Assembly (NCBI GenBank): GCA_029907105.1
Contig: JARYMM010000018.1
Span: 1 to 64,000, forward strand
Length of the DNA: 64,000 bases
Direction of reading: 5' to 3'
Origin: Anaerolineae bacterium
GTDB taxonomy: Bacteria > Chloroflexota > Anaerolineae > UBA3071
Part shown: positions 53,313 to 61,165 of the stretch, in pieces
How the letters are laid out: each line of letters opens with the position of its first letter
Numbering within the stretch: the first letter of the stretch is position 1
Notes under the pieces: model-generated
What the model was told of the DNA's origin: nothing
Seen by the model: only the letters and a program-made list of their open reading frames with translations
Database searches by the model: none
Position numbers and translations under genes: made by a program

Positions 53313-53592
53313 TACTTAACCCTTGAGAGCAAGGAAGCCTGTGGCCATGTGGAGTTTTCCGACAATTGATCCGAGTTCCTTGCTCTCTGTGCTTATGGCG
53401 GGTTTCATCATGGTTTCCTCGTGGTCTTGACGAAGCGGGTTCGCTGTGGGAAGGGGGTGGTCAGGCTCGACCAAATATCGTTTCATCAAGATGGCGTGCG
53501 GGATTGGCCTTCCTGAAGCGATGTGCGTGGTGAGTGCCATTCTTGACCAGATCCGGTTCTCAGATTCCCAGATTACAGGAGGAGATCTAGCC
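53313..53592 (+). ncRNA. Long structured leader of livK (candidate regulatory RNA)
   Basis: About 280 nt between the predicted transcription start and livK. A perfect 12-bp stem, GAGAGCAAGGAA (53325-53336) with TTCCTTGCTCTC (53376-53387), encloses 39 nt. No T-run follows, and no protein-coding frame is convincing. I do not recognise a known riboswitch class. Confidence 0.4.
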
Positions 53593-54852
53593 ATGAAGCA
53601 TCATAAAGTCCTCAGCATTGTCACACTGGCCATTGTGGTCGGTTTGTTCATGGCGGGTTGTGCACCTGCGCCTGCGGCCAAGCCCTTCGTGTGCACAGAC
53701 CCGGTGGGTTGCGTGGACATTGGCCCCAAAGAGCCGATCCGCATCGCCTACATGATGGTCGTGGCTGGCCCCGATGCCTCGCTGGGCACCGACACCAAGC
53801 GGGGTGCCGAAATCGCCATTGACGACAAGAAAGAGATCCTGGGCCATGCCATCGAGTTGATCGGTGAGGACTCCGGGTGCAACGCCGAGGGTGGTCAGAC
53901 GGCAGCCCAAAAGCTGTCCGCCGATCCCAAGATTGTGGCCATCAATGGCACCAACTGCTCCAGTGCAGCCCGGGCGGCCATTCCGATCATGTGCAAGGCC
54001 GGTATCGCCATGGTCTCGCCCTCCAACACCGCCCCGGACCTGACCGCCCCTGACCGGCCGGCCGAGTATTGGTGCTACCTGCGCACTGCCCACAACGACC
54101 TGGTGCAGGGCAAGGCTATGGCCAAGTTTGCCTGGGAAAAGCTGGGCGTCAAGACGGCGGCCACCGTCCACGATGGCAGCCTGTACGCTGACAAGCTGCA
54201 GCAGGTGTTTGCCGACGAGTTCAGGAGACTGGGCGGCACCATCACCGCTCAGGAAGCCGTCGCCCCGACCGACACAGACATGAAGCCGATGCTGACCCGC
54301 GTCGCCGCCACCAAGCCGGAGCTCATCTACTACCCGATCTTTATCGCCGCCGGCGGGCAGATCACCAAGCAGGCCAAGGAGGTCCCCGGCCTGGAGAACA
54401 CCTACCTGGCAGGGGCAGATGGCATGTTCTCGCCTGACTTTCTCAAGGCCGCGGGCGACGCCGCCAAGGGCATGTATCACTCCAGCCCTGACTTCTCGGC
54501 CTTTGGCGCGGGCTACGCCGAGTTTCTGAAGAAACACGAGGCCAAGTACGGCGAGAAGACGTTGGCTCCTTTCCACGCCCACTCCTACGACGCCATGATG
54601 ATGATCTTTGCCGCCATCGAGAAGGTGGCTGTGAAGGACGCCGATGGCACGCTGCACATCGGGCGTAAAGCCCTGGCTGACGCCCTGTTCGCCACAAAGG
54701 ACTTCAAGGGGCTGACCGGCAACCTGACCTGCAACGAGTACGGCGACTGCGCTGATCCCAAGATCGCTGTCTATGAGACATTCAACGCTGATCCGGCCAG
54801 TTGGAACCCCGGTGCCGGCCCGGAGAACAACCCGCGCAAGATCTGGCCCTAG
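53593..54852 (+). CDS. livK: Branched-chain amino-acid ABC transporter substrate-binding lipoprotein
   Basis: A 419-residue periplasmic-binding-type protein (type 1 fold) anchored by a lipid: the signal ends in LFMAGC. Features: PIRIAYMMVVAGPDASLGTDTKRGAEIAID, AINGTNCSSAARAAIP and MVSPSNTAPDLT. ATG 53593 has AGGAGGAG upstream. It captures the substrate for LivHMGF. Extra Cys pairs (CTDPVGC, CNEYGDC) may form disulfides. Leucine-type specificity is a family inference. Confidence 0.92.
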   Translation: MKHHKVLSIVTLAIVVGLFMAGCAPAPAAKPFVCTDPVGCVDIGPKEPIRIAYMMVVAGPDASLGTDTKRGAEIAIDDKKEILGHAIELIGEDSGCNAEGGQTAAQKLSADPKIVAINGTNCSSAARAAIPIMCKAGIAMVSPSNTAPDLTAPDRPAEYWCYLRTAHNDLVQGKAMAKFAWEKLGVKTAATVHDGSLYADKLQQVFADEFRRLGGTITAQEAVAPTDTDMKPMLTRVAATKPELIYYPIFIAAGGQITKQAKEVPGLENTYLAGADGMFSPDFLKAAGDAAKGMYHSSPDFSAFGAGYAEFLKKHEAKYGEKTLAPFHAHSYDAMMMIFAAIEKVAVKDADGTLHIGRKALADALFATKDFKGLTGNLTCNEYGDCADPKIAVYETFNADPASWNPGAGPENNPRKIWP

Positions 54853-54908
54853 GTTCTGACAAAGAGACGGGCTAACCGTCTGTGCACATCTGTAGGAGAT
54901 CCGATGGA

Positions 54909-55038
54909 GCAGGGGCGGGCAACCATGCTCGCCCCTGCTTGTAGTAGATTACTGGCGAAGTTCCGCCTCAAACCGGCGAGGAATCTGGAGTGCCGAAGCT
55001 GGGCTTCGGCGGCGCAAGCCGGACTTGCGCACTCCAAA
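54909..55038. repeat. Palindromic elements between livK and livH, including a cloverleaf-like unit
   Basis: A hairpin GCAGGGGCG/CGCCCCTGC (54909-54938), then a 50-bp unit (54989-55038) with outer arms GGAGTG/CACTCC and two inner hairpins, CGAAGCTGGGCTTCG and GCGCAAGCCGGACTTGCGC. The second unit can fold as a three-way junction in DNA or RNA. It may reduce read-through, giving more LivK than permease, or shield the livK mRNA 3' end. Confidence 0.8.
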
Positions 55039-55077
55039 ACCTGGCCTCGTTACAAAGATGTCTATAAGGGGAGAATT

Positions 55078-56142
55078 ATGCTACAACGTCTGACCAGACG
55101 AGTATCAGGGACCACGGTTTCCATGTGGCTCATTGGGCTGGTGATCCTGGCCGTCGTGGCCTATGGCACGTACAAAACCCTGGCCTTGGGCAAATATAGT
55201 CTGGCGAACTGGACGGACCTGATCATCTACGGTGTGGCTCAGGGTAGTGTGTATGCCCTTATTGCTCTGGGATACACGCTGGTATATGGCATCCTGCGCA
55301 TGATCAACTTTGCCCACAGTGAAGTTTTCATGAGTGGTCCTTTCATCGGTTATTTTGTGGCGACGAGTCTGGACCAGGCCGGCTTTCTCGACCGCCAACC
55401 GGTGATCGGCCTGGCCATCGTCCTGCTGGTCGCCATGCTTACCTCTCTGACCATCGCTGTCCTTCTGGAGCGGATCGCCTACCGTCCCCTGCGCCGTGCC
55501 CCGCGCCTGGTGCCGCTCATCACCGCCATTGGCGCTTCCTTCTTCCTGCAATACACCTTCCGCGGCCTGTTCGGGTCTGGGATCAAAGGCTATCCAGAGA
55601 TAGAGCAACTCAAAGGCACATGGCCACTCGCAGGCGGTGTCAACATTTTGAAAACGCAGGTCGTGGTGATCGTGGCCGCCGTAATCATGCTGGCCGGGCT
55701 GTACTATTTTGTGCAGCGCACCAAAACCGGCAAGGCCATGCAGGCTGTTTCGGAGGACAAGGACATCGCGGCGCTGATGGGCATAGACGTAGACCATATC
55801 ATTGTTGTCACTTTTGCGGTGGGTGGCGCATTGGCCGGAGCGGCTGGCGTGTTGTATGTTCTGTTGTTCCGGCAAGTCCACTTTTTTATGGGTTTTATCC
55901 CTGGCATCAAGGCCTTTACCGCCGCCGTGCTGGGCGGCATCGGCAACGTCGTTGGCGCTATGCTGGGTGGCCTTGTCCTGGGCATCGCCGAATCGTTGTT
56001 CCCCAACCTGGTCCTGGATGGCCTGGGCATCCCGGCTCCGTATCAACTTAAGGATGCATTGGCTTTTATCCTGCTGGTGCTGATCCTGATCTTCCGGCCA
56101 ACTGGCATCCTGGGTGAGCGACTGGCAGCCAAGAAGGCATGA
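55078..56142 (+). CDS. livH: Branched-chain amino-acid ABC transporter permease LivH
   Basis: A 354-residue permease with about eight to nine helices. Family motifs: GVAQGSVYALIALGYTLVYGILRMINFAHSE and the cytoplasmic coupling region TKTGKAMQAVSEDKDIAALMGID. An N-terminal extension of some 45 residues adds a helix. ATG 55078 follows AAGGGGAG; the in-frame extension upstream runs through repeat DNA and is not coding. Confidence 0.93.
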   Translation: MLQRLTRRVSGTTVSMWLIGLVILAVVAYGTYKTLALGKYSLANWTDLIIYGVAQGSVYALIALGYTLVYGILRMINFAHSEVFMSGPFIGYFVATSLDQAGFLDRQPVIGLAIVLLVAMLTSLTIAVLLERIAYRPLRRAPRLVPLITAIGASFFLQYTFRGLFGSGIKGYPEIEQLKGTWPLAGGVNILKTQVVVIVAAVIMLAGLYYFVQRTKTGKAMQAVSEDKDIAALMGIDVDHIIVVTFAVGGALAGAAGVLYVLLFRQVHFFMGFIPGIKAFTAAVLGGIGNVVGAMLGGLVLGIAESLFPNLVLDGLGIPAPYQLKDALAFILLVLILIFRPTGILGERLAAKKA

Positions 56143-56162
56143 GAGGAAAAGGAGCGAAAAGG

Positions 56163-57836
56163 ATGCAGGCTATAAAAGTCAAATCTCGCTTCAACTGGTT
56201 GTTGCCTGTCAAGGCCGGATTGTTGGCAGGCGTTATCGCTTTGCTGTTAGCCCTGGTAGGCATAGTGGAAATCGCCAACCAGCGCCCTGTTATCCCCGGT
56301 GTCCTGTCTGTGGGGCAGACCTTGTTGTTGCTTCCCTTTCTGTGGGCTGGATATCGGGCGGTACGTCAGGCCGGGTCTGGGGAGGAGGCTCCTCCTCGCT
56401 TTTGGTTGTTCGTCAATGGGGCCCTGGCCGGCCTGCTGACCGGTGCGCTGCTGACGGCGCTGCTTCTCGTCGGGAAGTGGATTAACCTGCGCACCGTTTT
56501 TATCAATGCCTCACCGGAGCTATATAACCTGTTGACCATGGGAGCGGGCCCGGCGGGGGTCGGGATCCTCGTCCCTATGATCGCTGGGCTAGTCCTGGGG
56601 GTAGTGGTGGCGGCCATCTCTTTGCTGCCAGAGCGGATGAGAGGGTCTGTGGTGCTGGGTCTGAGCCTGATACCGGTGCTCGCTATTTTGTCCAGCGCCC
56701 TCTTTGCTGGCCGGGGGCTGTCCATTGGCAGTGCCATCGCCGTGTTCGTGGCCGCTACTGGGGGTAGTTACCTGTGGAGCATCATGCAGGCCAGAGTCAA
56801 AGAGCGTATCAACAACCATCCGGCGGGACAACGTGCTGCCCAGTGGAGCCGGTGGGCTCTGCCGGTGCTGATCATCGCTCTCTTACCCCTCCTGGGCAAA
56901 TATCCCAGCGAGGTGATGGACATGGTCGGCCTGTACGCCCTGATGGGCCTGGGACTGAACATCGTCGTCGGGTTTGCCGGCCTCTTGGACCTGGGCTATG
57001 TGGCCTTTTTCGCCATCGGCGCCTACGTCATGGGCGTTCTGACTTCGCCTGAAATCGGTTGGACGGGTATACACCTGGGCTTCTGGGGGGCTTTGCCCTT
57101 TGCCGTGATCACGGCGACGCTGGCCGGCATCATCCTGGGCATTCCTGTGTTGGGCATGCGCGGCGACTACCTGGCCATTGTCACCCTGGGCTTTGGCGAG
57201 ATCATCCGCCTGGTGGTGCTTTCGGACTGGCTCAAGCCGTACATCGGCGGTTCGAACGGCATTACCCGCATCCCCAAGGCGGTTATCGGCCCCCTCGAGT
57301 TCGGCACCCCCCAGACTCTTTACTATCTCATCGTGGCCGGCTGCCTGATCGTCGCCTTTGCCTCTGTGCGGCTGAAACCCTCGCGACTGGGCCGGGCCTG
57401 GATGGCCCTGCGGGAAGACGAAGATGTGGCTCAGGCCATGGGCATTAACCTGGTGCGGACCAAACTGTTGGCCTTTGCCACCGGTGCGACCTTCGCCGGA
57501 TTGAGTGGCGCCATCTTTGCCAGCAAGCTCACCTCTATCTATCCCCATAGTTTCAACTTCATGGTCTCGATCAACGTGCTATGCCTGATCATCGTTGGCG
57601 GTATGGGCAGCATCCCCGGGGCGATCGTGGGCTCACTGGCTTTGGTGGGCTTGCCTGAACTGCTGCGGGAGTTCACCGAATACCGGCTATGGGTGTATGG
57701 TGCGGCGCTGGTGTTCATGATGTTGAACCGGCCCGAAGGGCTTGTGCCTGAAGCCAGGCGCCGACTGGAGTTGCACGAAAGCGAAGTCGAGAGCCTGGAC
57801 GAGAGTGGTGAGAAGCACGTCACCGTCCCTGGCTAG
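56163..57836 (+). CDS. livM: Branched-chain amino-acid ABC transporter permease LivM, with long N-terminal membrane extension
   Basis: A 557-residue permease. The LivM core begins late, near residue 257 (GLYALMGLGLNIVVGFAGLLDLGYVAFFAIGAY), followed by MRGDYLAIVTLGFGEIIRLVV, AWMALREDEDVAQAMGIN and GGMGSIPGAIVG. The first 230 residues are extra, with about six hydrophobic segments of unknown purpose, making the protein much longer than usual. ATG 56163 has AAAAGGAG upstream; ATG 56139 overlaps the livH stop. Confidence 0.92.
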   Translation: MQAIKVKSRFNWLLPVKAGLLAGVIALLLALVGIVEIANQRPVIPGVLSVGQTLLLLPFLWAGYRAVRQAGSGEEAPPRFWLFVNGALAGLLTGALLTALLLVGKWINLRTVFINASPELYNLLTMGAGPAGVGILVPMIAGLVLGVVVAAISLLPERMRGSVVLGLSLIPVLAILSSALFAGRGLSIGSAIAVFVAATGGSYLWSIMQARVKERINNHPAGQRAAQWSRWALPVLIIALLPLLGKYPSEVMDMVGLYALMGLGLNIVVGFAGLLDLGYVAFFAIGAYVMGVLTSPEIGWTGIHLGFWGALPFAVITATLAGIILGIPVLGMRGDYLAIVTLGFGEIIRLVVLSDWLKPYIGGSNGITRIPKAVIGPLEFGTPQTLYYLIVAGCLIVAFASVRLKPSRLGRAWMALREDEDVAQAMGINLVRTKLLAFATGATFAGLSGAIFASKLTSIYPHSFNFMVSINVLCLIIVGGMGSIPGAIVGSLALVGLPELLREFTEYRLWVYGAALVFMMLNRPEGLVPEARRRLELHESEVESLDESGEKHVTVPG

Positions 57837-57870
57837 CTCGCACGCACCGGCAAGTAAGCGAGAGATTCTC

Positions 57871-58641
57871 ATGGCTATTCTCACTGCACACAAGGTCACC
57901 AAACGCTTTGGCGGATTGGTCGCTGTCAACCAGTTCGACGTCGAGATCAAAGAACATTCTATCCACAGCATCATCGGGCCGAACGGGGCGGGCAAGACCA
58001 CTTTCTTCAATTGTGTGACTGGTTTCTACAGACACGAAGAAGGAACCATCCGCTTTCAGGGGGAACTTCTGGATGGTCAGTCGCCGGACCGGATCACACG
58101 CCTGGGGATTGGTCGCACCTACCAGAATATCCGCCTCTTTAACAACATGACGGTCATTGAGAACGTGCTGGTCGGACTGCACCCCCACCTCACCACCGGG
58201 CTGTTTGGCGCGATCTTCCGGCCTCCCAGCGTCTTGAAAGAAGAGGCCGACGCGCTACAGGAGGCCCGACGACTGCTTGGTTTCGTCGGACTGACCGGAC
58301 GAGGCGACTGGCTGGCCAAGAGCCTGCCCTACGGCGATCAACGGCGCCTGGAGGTCGCCCGCGCTCTGGCCAACAAACCCAAGCTGCTCCTTCTGGACGA
58401 GCCCACGGCGGGCATGAACCCGGCCGAGACGCGGGAGATGATGGCCTTCATCCGCCGCCTGCGCGACGAACTGGGCATCACCATCCTGCTCATCGAGCAC
58501 CAGATGCGGGTGGTGATGGGCATTTCGGAGACTGTCACGGTGCTGGACTACGGGGAAAAGATCGCCGAAGGGACGCCGGCCGAAATCCAACGCGACCCCA
58601 AGGTGATCGAGGCGTACCTGGGAAGAAGGGCGGTGGCGTAA
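57871..58641 (+). CDS. livG: Branched-chain amino-acid ABC transporter ATPase LivG
   Basis: A 256-residue ATPase: Walker A GPNGAGKTTFFN, signature LPYGDQRRLEVARAL, Walker B LLLLDEPTAGMNP, H-loop LLIEHQMRVVM. The usual LivG length and the TAGMNPAE motif separate it from LivF. The upstream in-frame stretch overlaps livM and is unlikely to be used. Confidence 0.95.
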   Translation: MAILTAHKVTKRFGGLVAVNQFDVEIKEHSIHSIIGPNGAGKTTFFNCVTGFYRHEEGTIRFQGELLDGQSPDRITRLGIGRTYQNIRLFNNMTVIENVLVGLHPHLTTGLFGAIFRPPSVLKEEADALQEARRLLGFVGLTGRGDWLAKSLPYGDQRRLEVARALANKPKLLLLDEPTAGMNPAETREMMAFIRRLRDELGITILLIEHQMRVVMGISETVTVLDYGEKIAEGTPAEIQRDPKVIEAYLGRRAVA

Positions 58642-58642
58642 C

Positions 58643-59356
58643 ATGGCTCTGCTAGAAGTCAAGGACATCCACACCTATTACGGCGCCATCCACGCTCTGA
58701 AGGGCATTTCCATCCATGTGGACGAGGGGGAGATCGTGACCCTCATCGGGGCCAATGGCGCAGGCAAGAGCACCACGCTGAATACCATCTGCGGCATCCT
58801 GCACCCCGGCGAGGGGACCATCACTCTCGATGGGCAACCCATCCACGAACTGCCGGCCCACGAAATCGTGATGCGTGGCGTGTCGCAAGCGCCGGAGGGC
58901 CGCCGCGTCTTTGGCCGCCTGACGGTTATAGAAAATCTGGAAATGGGCGCCTATGCTCGCTCGGACAAGGCAGGCATCGCTCGCGATATGGAGCGGGTCT
59001 TCGCCCTCTTCCCGCGGCTGAAGGAGCGGGCCAAACAGGTGGCCGGTACGCTATCGGGCGGTGAGCAACAGATGCTCTCCATCGGCCGGGCGCTGATGGC
59101 CAACCCACGTTTGCTCCTGCTGGATGAGCCATCTATGGGATTGTCGCCAATCCTGGTAGAAGCGATCTTCGATACCATCCGTCAGATTAACTCCCAGGGC
59201 ACTACCGTGCTGTTGGTGGAGCAGAACGCGCTGATGGCCCTGTCCATCGCCAGCCGCGGCTATGTCTTGCAGACCGGCGAGATTGTCCTGCATGACACCG
59301 CGGCGGCGTTGCAGGAAAACGAGATGGTGCGCAAGGCGTACCTGGGCATAGAATAG
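58643..59356 (+). CDS. livF: Branched-chain amino-acid ABC transporter ATPase LivF
   Basis: A 237-residue ATPase: Walker A GANGAGKSTTLN, QAPEGRRVFGRLTV, signature LSGGEQQMLSIGRAL, Walker B LLLLDEPSMGLSP, H-loop LLVEQNALMAL. It starts 1 bp after the livG stop and ends the operon before a strong terminator. Confidence 0.95.
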   Translation: MALLEVKDIHTYYGAIHALKGISIHVDEGEIVTLIGANGAGKSTTLNTICGILHPGEGTITLDGQPIHELPAHEIVMRGVSQAPEGRRVFGRLTVIENLEMGAYARSDKAGIARDMERVFALFPRLKERAKQVAGTLSGGEQQMLSIGRALMANPRLLLLDEPSMGLSPILVEAIFDTIRQINSQGTTVLLVEQNALMALSIASRGYVLQTGEIVLHDTAAALQENEMVRKAYLGIE

Positions 59357-59383
59357 CGGCAGGAAGGGTCCCACGCCGCCATG

Positions 59384-59420
59384 GAAAACCCCAAGGGTCT
59401 CGAGAATCCTTGGGGTTTTC
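59384..59420 (+). terminator. Intrinsic terminator of the liv operon
   Basis: A 13-bp perfect stem GAAAACCCCAAGG (59384-59396) and CCTTGGGGTTTTC (59408-59420), with a T-run in the descending arm. Confidence 0.92.
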
Positions 59421-59434
59421 GTGCTATAGAAGGT

Positions 59435-59463
59435 TTGCCCCGCACGGGCAGGTATGTTATAAT
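59435..59463 (+). promoter_or_regulatory. Promoter of the geranylgeranyl reductase-like gene (nearly leaderless)
   Basis: TTGCCC (59435-59440), 17 bp, TATAAT (59458-59463) with an extended TG. Predicted start near 59470, only about 3 nt before the ATG at 59473. Confidence 0.7.
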
Positions 59464-59472
59464 GTGCACAAC

Positions 59473-60690
59473 ATGACGAAACCGCTGGACACTGAGGTGT
59501 TGGTGGTGGGCGCGGGGCCGGCCGGCTCGACGACCGCTTACCTGCTGGCCCGGCAGGGCTGGGACGTGCTGCTGGTGGACCGGGCGCACTTCCCCCGCCC
59601 CAAGACCTGCGGCGACGGTCTCACCCCACGGGCTGTGGCGGCCCTGCACCGGCTGGGCCTGTTATCACAGCTTCTGGAGGCAGGCTACCCTCGTGTCGAA
59701 GGGGCACGCATGGTCGCTCCCGCCGGCCATGAGTGGTGCCTCCGCTTCGCCGAGGTGATACGCCAGATGCCGGGCTATGGCCTGAGCGTGCCCCGTGTGG
59801 AGCTGGACGAATGGCTGCGTCGGCAGGCCGTGAGCGCCGGTGCCCGCTTCCTGGGCGGCTTCCACGCCCAGGCCGCCCTGCGCGGCGATGGCCTCGTCAA
59901 CGGCGTGCAGGGACGGCTCGACGGACAGGTGCAGACCATCCATGCCCGCCTCACCATCGCCGCCACCGGAGTGAGCATCGGTCTATCCCGGGCCCTGGGC
60001 GTGGTGGACCGCCTGCCGCCGGTCGTGCAGGCGGTGCGCGCTTACTTCGAAGGGGTAGAGGCGCTGGACGGCAATTTCGAGTTTCACTTCTGCCGCCAGT
60101 TCTCCTCGGGTTATGCCTGGATCTTCCCGGGCCCACAAGGCCAGGCCAACGTCGGCCTGGGCCTCTTTCCCGCCGCAGGTTCGCACCGCGCTAATCCCAA
60201 GGAGCTGCTGAACGAGTTTCTGAACCAGCCGGACGTGCGGCAGCGCTTCCGCAATGCCCGCCTGGTGGGCCAGTTTCAGGCCCACCCGCTGCGCACCGAC
60301 TATCCTGATAGCCCCGTCTGCGGCCCGGGCTTCCTGCTCGTGGGTGAGGCGGCAGGGCTGGTCAACCCTGTCACCGGCGAGGGGATTGACCTGGCCCTGG
60401 AGAGCGGGGAGATTGCCGCCACCATCGCTGGCGATGTGTTATCGCAGGGAGACGTCTCGGCCAGAACATTGCGGCGCTACGAGCGGACTTTGCACCGCCG
60501 GTTTGCCCACTGGTTCGTGGGCCTGCGCCGCCTGGCTCCGTGGGTGATGCGTCCGCGGGCCCTGAACGTCCTCATCGCCAAGGCGGCCCGCTGGCCGGAG
60601 CTGGGCCGCACCATCGTCGGCATCATCCTGGGGACGACGCCCCCCTGGCTGGCTTTCAGCCCGCGCACCTGGTGGTATCTCCTGCGCTGA
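59473..60690 (+). CDS. Geranylgeranyl reductase family FAD-dependent oxidoreductase
   Basis: A 405-residue flavoprotein with the FAD motif VLVVGAGPAGSTTAYLLARQG near the N-terminus, RPKTCGDGLTPRAV (family signature), and GPGFLLVGEAAGLVNPVTGEGIDLALESG. Relatives saturate isoprenoid chains or act on quinones and lipids. ATG 59473 is chosen from the promoter position and the family start. Confidence 0.9.
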   Translation: MTKPLDTEVLVVGAGPAGSTTAYLLARQGWDVLLVDRAHFPRPKTCGDGLTPRAVAALHRLGLLSQLLEAGYPRVEGARMVAPAGHEWCLRFAEVIRQMPGYGLSVPRVELDEWLRRQAVSAGARFLGGFHAQAALRGDGLVNGVQGRLDGQVQTIHARLTIAATGVSIGLSRALGVVDRLPPVVQAVRAYFEGVEALDGNFEFHFCRQFSSGYAWIFPGPQGQANVGLGLFPAAGSHRANPKELLNEFLNQPDVRQRFRNARLVGQFQAHPLRTDYPDSPVCGPGFLLVGEAAGLVNPVTGEGIDLALESGEIAATIAGDVLSQGDVSARTLRRYERTLHRRFAHWFVGLRRLAPWVMRPRALNVLIAKAARWPELGRTIVGIILGTTPPWLAFSPRTWWYLLR

Positions 60691-60716
60691 TGCGAAACGC
60701 ATCGCCGTTGGTTGCT

Positions 60717-60737
60717 TTCGTCCTTCGTCATTCGTCG
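60717..60737. repeat. Short heptamer array (three units)
   Basis: TTCGTCC, TTCGTCA, TTCGTCG in the 90-bp gap before the small I9-like gene. Confidence 0.7.
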
Positions 60738-60780
60738 CAGAGCGCGTTCTGTATACAAGAACTGAAAGCCTGGAAGCTCT

Positions 60781-61062
60781 ATGTCACCCGAGGCGAGGAA
60801 CCAGAAGATTGATCCGGCACTGACCGCCCTGTGTCAGGCCGACCCGCAGGCCACCGTCGCCGCCATCGTGCGCACGGAGGGGGCTGCGGAAGCGCACCGC
60901 GCCGAAGTTGAGGGCAGTGGCCTCACCGTGCGGCGCGTGTTTCGCCTGCGGCCCGGCCTGGCCGTGGAGGGCCAGGTGGCCGCCGTGATCGCCCTGGCCG
61001 ACCGCCCATGGGTGCGATCGGTCTCGCTGGATCGGGAAGTACACGTGATGCGTGGTGCGTGA
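60781..61062 (+). CDS. Small I9-propeptide-like protein next to a subtilase
   Basis: A 93-residue protein with the beta-alpha-beta-beta-alpha pattern of subtilisin propeptide/inhibitor I9 folds (ATVAAIVRTEGAAEAHRAEVEG, then AVIALADRPWVRSVSLDREV). The same pattern occurs at the N-terminus of the downstream subtilase (VPVIVKYRQ, LSRLEEDPDVIAVWPDLPV). It may be a stand-alone inhibitor or chaperone of that protease. The stop lies in a heptamer array. Confidence 0.6.
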   Translation: MSPEARNQKIDPALTALCQADPQATVAAIVRTEGAAEAHRAEVEGSGLTVRRVFRLRPGLAVEGQVAAVIALADRPWVRSVSLDREVHVMRGA

Positions 61063-61139
61063 TGCGTGATCCGTGATGCGTGATCTAGCTACTCTGCTGA
61101 TTTCTCACGCCTCGCTCGTCACGTATCACGCCTCACACC
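61044..61139. repeat. Inverted heptamer array before the subtilase gene
   Basis: First half CGTGATG, CGTGGTG, CGTGATG, CGTGATC, CGTGATG, CGTGATC (61044-61085). Second half TCACGCC, TCGCTCG, TCACGTA, TCACGCC, TCACACC (61105-61139), inverted relative to the first. Confidence 0.92.
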
Positions 61140-61165
61140 GCCTCAAACCAGAAAGGGGTCTTAAG

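Noticed and set aside
53446-53592. N-terminal extension of livK upstream of 53593
   Set aside because: The open frame continues upstream, but a strong ribosome-binding site and lipoprotein signal start at ATG 53593.
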